From: Seminavis robusta
Taxonomy: Eukaryota > Bacillariophyta > Bacillariophyceae > Naviculales > Naviculaceae
Direction: 5' to 3'
Assembly: GCA_903772945.1 (NCBI GenBank)
Contig: CAICTM010000349.1
Span: 1-64,000, forward strand
Length of the DNA: 64,000 nucleotides
Below, piece by piece: positions 9,977 through 17,524 of the stretch (the first letter of the stretch is position 1; every line of letters starts with the position of its first letter). Under the pieces are notes generated by a model. It saw only the letters and a list, made by a program, of their open reading frames with translations. It made no database searches and was not told the DNA's origin. Made by a program: the position numbers and the translations under genes.

Positions 9977-12154
9977 ATGACCGAGGCAATGAAGAACGGA
10001 CAGTCGACGCCATCTGTGCCAACAACAATGACAATGTCCAACTTAGATACTATTACTGATAACATGATGACAACGCCCATAGAAAACGCGGCCAACAACA
10101 ACATCAACAACTCGAACGGTGCCATCATCGTTCTTCCTGCCGTCTTTGTGGCTACCATCCTGACGTTGATCTTGGTGAAGAAACGACGAATCACGAAAGG
10201 CAAGCCCATTGACCATGTCTTCCTCGGATCCTGTCTTCGTCGTTGCGCCCAAGAAAAATTCCAACTTGCCGGCCACTATAACGCCAGCTATTTCAACAAT
10301 CACAGCACGACGCCCATCACTCCTTCTCCAGAGGCGAACCAAAAGTGGGGTCGTCACTACCGCAAAGCCTACATGGCTCGCCAGAAGCGTATCACGCTGG
10401 ATCGCGAGTACACCCATGTCGTTTTCGGCACCTTCAGTGACGAGGTTTTCGAGAAGCAGCAAGTCATCCTAGCCATCAAGGCCAATGTTGAAGCGGCGCA
10501 ATTTGATTCCTGGCAAGAGCGGCGCAAGGCTGGATTGAGCGTCACTGCCTACAACCGAATCAAGGAGGAAAGTGAAGAAGAAGCTTCCGACTACAAGATG
10601 CACTACACACAAAAAGCTTGCTGCATCTCCACCCTTGCTGTCCCCAATGTGGCGGACCTTCTGGTGGAGTATGGAGAAGAGCTTGTGTGCCAGTGGGTGC
10701 ACGGCGACAAGGACTTGATTGAAGACGCCAAGTTCCACAACAACATGGTTGCAGTGAAGGATGATGTGGTGGGACTAGTCAAGGCGATGACGGCGCATGG
10801 TGAAGGGCCTGTCGCTTTCTGGTTTGCCGCCAATTACCATGATGTGGACAGGGCCGCATTCAAGCAAGCCAAGTTGCATCTGCAGTGTGGATTGGTGCAA
10901 CGAAACGACTATGATGAAGTCTGCAAGTTGGATTCGGACGAAAAGATTGCCAACCGACGCTTTGTCAAGGCACGCCGCAAGCCTGTTGTAGAGAAGAAGC
11001 GTGTGCTGGTCCACCAAGAACCAATCGTTGTCGAGACTGTTGAAGAGGAAGACGACGTCGAAGTTCAAGTCGAGAAGATGGCATCATGCGACGATGGCTA
11101 TGGCCCTGGTGCGATTGTAGTCTACACACCACAACTCGAGACCATTGCAGAGGAAAACGATCAAGAGCAGGTGGCTACGATCCAACAACAAGCTGTGGTG
11201 ATTGAGAACTTGCCGGAAGACATGCCCCACTCACTCAAATGCTGGACCGGTGACAACGCATGCTACAATAGCTGCTGGGATGTAGTTTCTGACATGACAT
11301 GGGAGTCACTGGAAGACGAGTCACTGGAAGATGTCAACGAAGACAATGTTGTGGAGGATAACGTTGTGGAGGATTGCGATGAGTTTTCCCTGACTGCCGA
11401 AGAAATTGCGTTCATTGAACGATACGAAGCCAAGCTCCAACAACAACAACACGAGCCAGTTGTGGAGGACAATGTTGTGGAGGACAATGACGATACTGTG
11501 CAGTCGATTGATGATTTCGATTTGGAGGACGACCTTGAATACACACTGACTGATGCAGATTGGAACGCACTTCGAGCCATGGGTTGGTGGGACCCAACGA
11601 CGGCTATTGTTCCTTATGTTCCCAAATTGATTGTTCCATACGTCCACTGCGAGTGGACAGTGAGCGTGGACAAAAAGCTCTTTCGATTGGATCGCCAGAT
11701 GACAGGTGTTGTGCTAGGAATGGTGCCGAAAGACATTCTAGCAGCAATGCTGGCCGATGGTGGCGAGACAGTCAAGGAGTTGATGCGGCGGCAGGTGACA
11801 CCACGATTGGAGGCCGCCCCAGTTGAAGTGGATGGAGACGAAGAGCGAGTCGAAGTGCTAGCCGTAGAAGATCCAGTCGACAATGACGTGGAAGATCAAG
11901 ACGAAGGGCGAGTCGTCGTTGAAGATCCAGTCGAGGAACCAATCGAACCAATCGATGCAGTTGTGGAGCCAACTTTGCGGCGGTCGACTCGGCGAATGGC
12001 TTCCATTGCCAGTCAGAAGATTGCAGAACAGGCGAAGACCAACCAGCGACAACGCCGCACAACAACAACAACAACAACACAAGCTACGACTGAACGGCGA
12101 ACACGTCGATCCGGACGCCTGGTCAAGCAACCTAACTGGTACATTCCAGCTTAG
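9977..12154 (+). CDS. acidic-repeat membrane protein A1 (725 aa), paralogue of the gene at 56011
   Basis: I place the start at the ATG at 9977 because the same context precedes the equivalent ATG in the paralogue (56011). The frame is open further upstream to an ATG at 9785 and the upstream peptide is also conserved, so a longer N-terminus is possible. From the 9977 start, one hydrophobic segment (IIVLPAVFVATILTLILV) lies at about residues 45-65, followed by a basic stop. The middle holds a charged region with no known domain. The second half has acidic repeats (VVEDN type) and one copy of the motif DGYGPGAIVVY, which is repeated in the paralogue. The tail is basic, with RRSTR and RSGRLVKQPNWY near the end. 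The family is unknown to me. Confidence 0.75.
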   Translation: MTEAMKNGQSTPSVPTTMTMSNLDTITDNMMTTPIENAANNNINNSNGAIIVLPAVFVATILTLILVKKRRITKGKPIDHVFLGSCLRRCAQEKFQLAGHYNASYFNNHSTTPITPSPEANQKWGRHYRKAYMARQKRITLDREYTHVVFGTFSDEVFEKQQVILAIKANVEAAQFDSWQERRKAGLSVTAYNRIKEESEEEASDYKMHYTQKACCISTLAVPNVADLLVEYGEELVCQWVHGDKDLIEDAKFHNNMVAVKDDVVGLVKAMTAHGEGPVAFWFAANYHDVDRAAFKQAKLHLQCGLVQRNDYDEVCKLDSDEKIANRRFVKARRKPVVEKKRVLVHQEPIVVETVEEEDDVEVQVEKMASCDDGYGPGAIVVYTPQLETIAEENDQEQVATIQQQAVVIENLPEDMPHSLKCWTGDNACYNSCWDVVSDMTWESLEDESLEDVNEDNVVEDNVVEDCDEFSLTAEEIAFIERYEAKLQQQQHEPVVEDNVVEDNDDTVQSIDDFDLEDDLEYTLTDADWNALRAMGWWDPTTAIVPYVPKLIVPYVHCEWTVSVDKKLFRLDRQMTGVVLGMVPKDILAAMLADGGETVKELMRRQVTPRLEAAPVEVDGDEERVEVLAVEDPVDNDVEDQDEGRVVVEDPVEEPIEPIDAVVEPTLRRSTRRMASIASQKIAEQAKTNQRQRRTTTTTTTQATTERRTRRSGRLVKQPNWYIPA

Positions 12155-12960
12155 GCAACAACAATCTTCAACAGCGTCGGACATTTGATCCGACGACTCA
12201 TTCCCTTCGAGGTCATCGAAAGCAGGTAAGTCAATCTCGTGTGTGCTGTTTGCATTGCCATTGTCAATTGACTACTGTTGCACATAACCATTGTCTCTTT
12301 CTCTTTCTCAGATGCAGCCAGGTCGAAAACAGGTAAGTCAATCTCGTGTGGTGTTTGCATTGCCTTTGTCCCGACTATTGTTGCACATAACCCATTGTCT
12401 CTTCCTCTCACAGCCTCACTCACACCCAATTGCTTTGCTACTGACACACTCACACCTTGCCTTGTTACTGACACTTGTCTTGCTACTGACACACTCACAC
12501 CTTGCCTTGCTACTGACACACTCACACCTTGCCTTGTTACTGACACTTGCCTTGCTACTGACACACTCACACCTTGCCTTGCTACTGACACTTGCCCTCT
12601 CTTGCTTGCAGCTTCATAGGCCTCCACTTGGAGATGACACAAACACACACACACAAGTCCTGGCCAGGCACCCTAGGTAAGTTCCAACTGCCGTGCATTG
12701 CTATTGCTATTGTCCGCTCGTAGGCCGGCCCCCTCCTTCATGGGGGACAAAAGACAAATCACGTAAGTTAATTTGTGCTGTGCATTGCTATTGTCCGCTC
12801 GTAGGCCGGCCCCCTCCTTCATGGGGGACAAAAGACAACACGTAAGTTAATTTTGCTGCATTGCTTGTCCGCTCGTAGGCCGGCCCCCTCCTTCATGGGG
12901 GACAAAAGACAAATCACGTAAGTTATTTGTGCCGTGCATTGCTATTGCTATCATTCTCTA
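12155..12960 (+). other. 3' array of intron-like and short exon-like units after A1
   Basis: Good GT-AG pairs follow the stop codon. Intron-like segments run 12226-12311 (86 bp) and 12333-12413 (81 bp); they resemble each other along their length and enclose a 21-bp exon-like piece (12312-12332). Further on, 12677-12723, 12763-12804 and 12842-12878 (47, 42 and 37 bp) start GTAAGTT and end CTCGTAG. They separate three near-identical pieces of 37-39 bp at 12724-12762, 12805-12841 and 12879-12917, each containing GGCCGGCCCCC and ending in CAC before the next GTAAGT. A fourth donor-like GTAAGT starts at 12918. Whether these are spliced is not known; 37-42 bp would be very short introns. Splicing could be tested with RNA. 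Confidence 0.5.
12418..12605 (+). repeat. minisatellite of CTTGCTACTGACAC-type units
   Basis: About seven imperfect units of 22-27 bp alternate between CTACTGACACACTCACAC and TTACTGACACTTG-type forms. The run stays open in one plus-strand frame as a repeated TDTLTPCLATDT-like peptide, but it lies after the A1 stop codon inside the array region. Confidence 0.75.
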
Positions 12961-14494
12961 ACACAAACAACAACCACACATACATACATACATAAATATA
13001 CATACATCATACATCATACATAACACAACAATAACCACACACACACACACCAATACAAATCCTTTCGAAGGTATCAGCAACAACATTAATTCATAGTAGA
13101 GGAATTTTTTTTTTTTTTTAACAGGGGCTCTACCCACTTCTTGTATCCGTAGCTGTAGTAATGCAGTGTAGATTCATTCATTCCATTTCATTCATTCATT
13201 CAAAACACAGGGGCAATGCTCACTTTTAGTACTATATGTTTGTGGTGAATTCTTTTCGTTAGACTCGTAGTCTTCTTCGAGTCGCACTGTAGCTATAGTA
13301 AACAAACTCATCGTCTCCATCGTCATGCAAAATGTGTCGTATGCATTACGCGTTTTCTCAACCGCAGAGTAGATCGTCAGCTCCGTGCCTACACTGTGTA
13401 CTGCATGTAGCACAGAATGACTGTGTGTGTAGTAGTTTCTTTCGGACAGCACGACCCGATGCCTGTCATGAAGTTTCCTGGATGCGACAGGACTTCGGTA
13501 CTTGCCGTGATGCATGCATACCCAACTGTAGATTTTCCGTCCGAGGACTCAGTGTTGGCATCATGCGTCATGGCGCATCCCGTCGTCGAAGGATAGACGA
13601 TGGTGAAGGTGGGTCGGCAAGAGCGACGATCAAGACCGAAGCGGTGCACAAAGCTTGCACCAGATCTCATGCTTGCATGCATGCATGCATCGGAGGACAG
13701 GCAGTAGCCACGACAAAGCCGTCACGACAGCAAAATCCTTTGGAATGCAAGGGGGATATTGACTTGGTTGGCGCCTCCGCACACGCACCGTACTGGCTGC
13801 TGTCGCGCTGTATGCACCTCTCTCCTCAAGTCCGCTGCGTTTCATTGCGTGGCGTGGGTGTTCGAGTGACGGCACACTTTGAACAGCATGGAGCAATACC
13901 GGTAGTCTGGCAAGCTTGTCAGCAGTCATTAAAAACGTACGTGCAGCCAGATACGGTCCAAATGGACATTGTAATGCGGACGGACCTTAGCGAATCGAAT
14001 CTCCCTGCAGCATTCTCGTAGACTACCGTTGCGGGATGGGATGACTTGCCGGTACTTGATTGTTGGAGTTTGGAACGAGTCGAGTCTTCGAGTTGATATC
14101 GGCTACCGTACCGCTACCTTGACTGTGAGGCTTGGAATCAGACCAATGAATACCGGTACCGGTACCCCCAAAGGGCATCTCGTTTCTGGGTGCGTTGTAG
14201 ATGCGTGTGCGTGTGTGTGAGGGCCGAGACCATTCGCGACTCGAGGCAACGTTCATCGTCTCGTAGTGTGACATTCACTCTCTGTGAGGTCCCGCAACAC
14301 GCACGTCACGGCTTCAAAACTGAAACTATTTTCTTGCGCGGGCGATGCAACGACGATGCATTTCACAAGAGCGAAAAAGACAAACTCGAGCGCAGCTCCA
14401 CCGACGAGTATGAATGCTCCTGTGGTGCCGGTAGCAGCCAGTCACCCGCTCCACCAGAAACAGCAGGGCATCACGGGTCCAAACAAATGACGAC
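12961..14494. other. intergenic with CATA/CA simple repeats and a T-run
   Basis: Simple CATA and CA repeats occupy about 12975-13050, and a 14-nt T-run lies near 13107. The rest has no recognisable gene. Several TACCGGTA palindromes fall here (about 13896 and, overlapping, 14150-14163). Confidence 0.6.
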
Positions 14495-14866
14495 CTACAG
14501 TCGGCGCACACAAGACCGGTAGCTGTGGGAGAACATCACTACTGTCGTTGCATCCAAGAGAACATTGCCAATAGCCACCATTCCTCCCACATGTACAACA
14601 TTGCAGAAGCCTACAAGAATGATGTCAGCGAAACCAATCAGAACACTGCTGTAGCAATAATAATGTCCCGAAATGATTAGTCTTTGTCTATTGATGGTTG
14701 ATGCTAAAGACATAGGTTGGCTTTTGGCTGCTCTGCTAGAACAATCAGTTGTTTCCTTCTTGCTATCTGCTGCTCATGTGTCGGGTATGGATGCATGCAT
14801 TCATGCCAATGCCAATATGCTGCTTGGTGGTGTGGGGTATTGATGGTGCTGCTATGAAATATGTGA
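14495..14866 (-). repeat. conserved 3' flank of B1, matching the flank of B2
   Basis: Read on the minus strand, this flank matches 42682-42998 on the plus strand. Shared pieces include CCCCACACCA, AGCAAGAAGGAA, TTGTTCTAGCAGAGCAGCC and CTGATTGGTTT. One frame encodes a similar hydrophobic peptide in both copies (YSSxLIGFA then LVGF). It may be a conserved 3' UTR or an extra coding exon. Confidence 0.6.
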
Positions 14867-16021
14867 TCAGTCGTCTTTGTGGGCAAATGTACAACAATCC
14901 TCAAAATCAATAAGTTGATCAATGGGGACATGCCGTGTCCAGAAGATTGTCTTTGTCGGTTCTTTTCTGATTGCGGCCTTTTCTTCTTTCTTGTGGCGCT
15001 GGATTTGCTTTTCTTCTTTCTCTTCTCGAGTCTCTTCTCGAGTCTCTTCTGGAGCCTTCAGACCTTGCAAGACAGCCTCAGCCCACAAAATGGCACCACC
15101 ACCACCAGGAACGCCACTGTCAATGAGATAATCCACAACAGCTGGGTTATGGCGGAATGCCGTCAAGGTCACCACCCAATTTCGAAATAGCATGGCTTTC
15201 GCCCGATTGATGGCCAGCTTGTTGACGATGCGATCATGAAGATGATCACTAAAGAATCCTTTTTGTTTGTTTCTCATAGACTCGGCCTCTATTCCAAAGC
15301 TCTTCAAGTTGTCATGGGCCTCAACAGCAGCTGTGATGCGCTCCCAGTACTCGCAGTCGTCATCAGGGAAGTTTAGTCTTTTGAATTCAATGGATTCAAG
15401 GTGTGGTAAATCCAAGATCAACTTTGGCACATCCAGGGAGCAATTTCCTTGCCCACCTTCCTCTCCAAGTAAAACGAAGCTTTTAAGCATTGGGTGATCT
15501 CGAATCGCCCGCTTGATAGGTTCAAAATAGTTGTTTGGATCTTTTAGGAATGGATCTCGTTCGTAAAATACGAAGTCTCGTTCATCAAAATAGTCGATGC
15601 CCGGATCGTCTGTGTAAACAAGGCTGAGTCGCTCGAGGCTTTTGCACTGGGAAATGAACAATGCAAGCAAGTCAGCATCGGAAGGGTCCAAGAGTCTGCA
15701 ATGCATTCTCTTGAGTGTTGGACATGCCGATGCGATGGCATCCTGAACCAAATGACGGAGATTTAGATGCGGCAAACCACTAAAAGTAGAAACCAAGGCG
15801 CTGTCGAAGTTGATTGTTTCAAGCTCAGGCGAGGCAGCAATCAAGCTTGGAAGACACACTAGAAAGTTTTCATATTCCAAACTTTGCATCTCCAGATCCA
15901 GTGTGCGCAGCTCCACCACACCATCAATCACATCAAGAGGCACTCCCCCTGAATGGAGAGAATTCCGTCGCTGCTGGCGGTAAAGAAACGCGAATGGATT
16001 GAACATTGAGAAGAATGACAT
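14867..16021 (-). CDS. leucine-rich-repeat-like protein B1 (384 aa)
   Basis: The start is placed at the ATG of MSFFSMFNP because that peptide is shared with the paralogue at 41515; the frame extends upstream to an ATG at 16123. The body has irregular leucine-rich segments such as ELRTLDLEMQSL, PELETINFDSA, CKSLERLSLVY, HPMLKSFVLLG and LPHLESIEFKRL, which suggests a solenoid used for protein contacts. A conserved block near the end reads FRNWVVTLTAFRHNPAVVDYLI, then a Gly-rich PGGGGAILW. The C-terminus is a charged Glu/Lys/Arg helix-like tail unlike that of the paralogue. I see no F-box or kinase domain. It is divergently placed to the oxidoreductase gene at 16379. Confidence 0.75.
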   Translation of the reverse strand: MSFFSMFNPFAFLYRQQRRNSLHSGGVPLDVIDGVVELRTLDLEMQSLEYENFLVCLPSLIAASPELETINFDSALVSTFSGLPHLNLRHLVQDAIASACPTLKRMHCRLLDPSDADLLALFISQCKSLERLSLVYTDDPGIDYFDERDFVFYERDPFLKDPNNYFEPIKRAIRDHPMLKSFVLLGEEGGQGNCSLDVPKLILDLPHLESIEFKRLNFPDDDCEYWERITAAVEAHDNLKSFGIEAESMRNKQKGFFSDHLHDRIVNKLAINRAKAMLFRNWVVTLTAFRHNPAVVDYLIDSGVPGGGGAILWAEAVLQGLKAPEETREETREEKEEKQIQRHKKEEKAAIRKEPTKTIFWTRHVPIDQLIDFEDCCTFAHKDD

Positions 16022-16378
16022 GATTGTAGCCAAGGATCGACGAAAGACAAAGGAGGAAGGCTCTGGTTGCTCTGGTTGACAAACAATGACAAATGGATCT
16101 CTCGCTCTCGTCTCGTCGTCCAAAATGGAAACTCGGGAAGAAGCCAGAGAAGCTGTCCTTTGCTAGAGGATCGTACCATGCAGTCGTACCGCTGTGATCC
16201 GAGTCGATCGAGTCGAGTGGATCCCTTGCGTCTTTTGGATCTTGGTTTTGAGAATTCAGCTTCGGCAAAGCGATCAACAACGCCACGACCATGACGCATC
16301 TGCTCCATTTCTAGCTAGCTAGACAGGCCGTTGATTTGATACCGCAGCACCATCAAGACGACAATCTACACTCCTGCC
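16022..16378. promoter_or_regulatory. divergent intergenic region between B1 and the oxidoreductase gene
   Basis: The two genes are transcribed away from each other from this interval of about 360 bp, so it should carry both promoters. Part of it (about 16022-16165) is still similar to the upstream region of B2. A tandem TAGC run sits near 16311. No defined promoter element was recognised. Confidence 0.4.
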
Positions 16379-17524
16379 TTGTTGGCTGTTTCATTGTCAG
16401 CAACGAGCATGCTCCTTTTGGCATCTCGCGCGACGGCCCTCTTTCGACCAGCTCGCGTTGTTTCCGTCGGAGCATCATCTGCCTTTTTGTTTGTGACAGA
16501 CAACAACAACCGCACCATGTCGTCTTTTCCAGCGTGGCAAGTGGACAAGGTGGAAGATGGAAGCTTTCAAGGCACCGAACAAACTCTGTCCATCGACTCG
16601 CTGCCTCATGCTGAGAATGGCGTCTTGATTCGCGTCACGCACTCGTCGTTGAATTACAAAGATGCACTCAGTGCCAGTGGCAACAAGGGCGGCGTGACCC
16701 GCAAATTTCCTCATACTCCGGGCATTGATGCCGTCGGGACTTTGGTGGAAAGTGGAGAGCCATGTTTGGTGACAGGCTACGATTTGGGCATGAACACCGC
16801 TGGTGGATTTGGAGAATTGATTCGAGTGCCCAGTGAATGGATTGTCTCGCCCGTGCCATTTGCGCAGCCTCGGACGGCCATGGTGTATGGAACGGCTGGA
16901 TTGACGGCCGGTCTCTGTGTCCAAAAGCTAGTGGAAAATGGCAAGGCGACACCGCAGGACGGTCCGGTGGTGGTGACGGGTGCTACGGGGGCGGTAGGAA
17001 CCGTGGCGGTGGAATTGTTGGCCAAGCTGGGATTTGACGTGGTTGCCATTTCCGGAAAACCCGACAAGAAAGACCTATTGCTCCAATTGGGAGCCAAAGA
17101 AGTCTGCGGCAGAGATGCCTTGGATGCCACGAAAAAGCCCCTGTTGAAACCAATCTACGCACATGGTATTGATACCGTCGGTGGAAGTCCATTGGCGGAG
17201 TTGTTGAAACAGATTCAACCCGGTGGATCCGTCGCCTGTTGTGGATTGGTAGCGGGCGCACAATTGGAGACCACGGTATTGCCGTTTATTCTACGAGGCG
17301 TCCAGTTGCTGGGAGTGGATTCGGTAGAGATTCCACTCGACGCCAAAAAAGCTGTCTGGGACAAACTCGCCACGGATTGGTCGTGTCCGCAGACCGAGGC
17401 ATCGGCCGTCGACATTGGACGGCATCAACTGGATCCGTATCTCAAGGCGTTCTTGAAGGGGGCGTCCTCTGGAAAAGTTGTCTTGGATCACAGTTTGACG
17501 ACGACGAGCAGTAGCAACTTGTGA
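16379..17524 (+). CDS. YhdH/AcuI-type quinone oxidoreductase (acrylyl-CoA reductase-like)
   Basis: This is a medium-chain dehydrogenase/reductase of the YhdH/YhfP/AcuI branch. AcuI reduces acryloyl-CoA to propionyl-CoA with NADPH; other members are less well defined. Seen here: the N-terminal catalytic domain with SSLNYKDALSASGNKGGV and HTPGIDAVGTV-like core (family form NYKDAL and PGID), then a Rossmann fold with the dinucleotide motif VTGATGAVG at about residues 199-207 and CGLVAG later. There is no zinc-binding Cys set, as expected for this branch. A leader of 46 residues precedes MSSFP (codon 47, at 16517). It is mildly hydrophobic and could be a targeting signal, or translation could start at the inner ATG. 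In marine algae the enzyme would fit acrylate detoxification linked to DMSP, but that is inference. Confidence 0.85.
   Translation: MLAVSLSATSMLLLASRATALFRPARVVSVGASSAFLFVTDNNNRTMSSFPAWQVDKVEDGSFQGTEQTLSIDSLPHAENGVLIRVTHSSLNYKDALSASGNKGGVTRKFPHTPGIDAVGTLVESGEPCLVTGYDLGMNTAGGFGELIRVPSEWIVSPVPFAQPRTAMVYGTAGLTAGLCVQKLVENGKATPQDGPVVVTGATGAVGTVAVELLAKLGFDVVAISGKPDKKDLLLQLGAKEVCGRDALDATKKPLLKPIYAHGIDTVGGSPLAELLKQIQPGGSVACCGLVAGAQLETTVLPFILRGVQLLGVDSVEIPLDAKKAVWDKLATDWSCPQTEASAVDIGRHQLDPYLKAFLKGASSGKVVLDHSLTTTSSSNL

Larger units (their letters stand above)
9717..13150 (+). repeat. duplicated segment, copy 1 of the A1/A2 pair
   Basis: The segment matches 55757 to about 59960 in the same orientation. 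The similarity starts with the stretch CCCGGTTTTCACCATGGTCG before each gene, covers the leader and N-terminus, returns at the C-terminus, and continues through the downstream unit array to a shared CTCATAGTAG-like site before a T-run (about 13094 and 59925). The core of the protein between the conserved ends is strongly divergent. Confidence 0.75.

Noticed and set aside
11970-12154. basic RRS-R ... K-P-WY tail of A1 and A2 as a sign of a retroelement polyprotein
   Set aside because: Similar short basic tails occur in many proteins; no reverse transcriptase, integrase or long terminal repeats lie near either gene.
13332-14021. 229-codon Cys- and His-rich plus-strand frame
   Set aside because: The Cys/His content comes from GCATGC-type simple sequence (near 13670-13690); no regular spacing.
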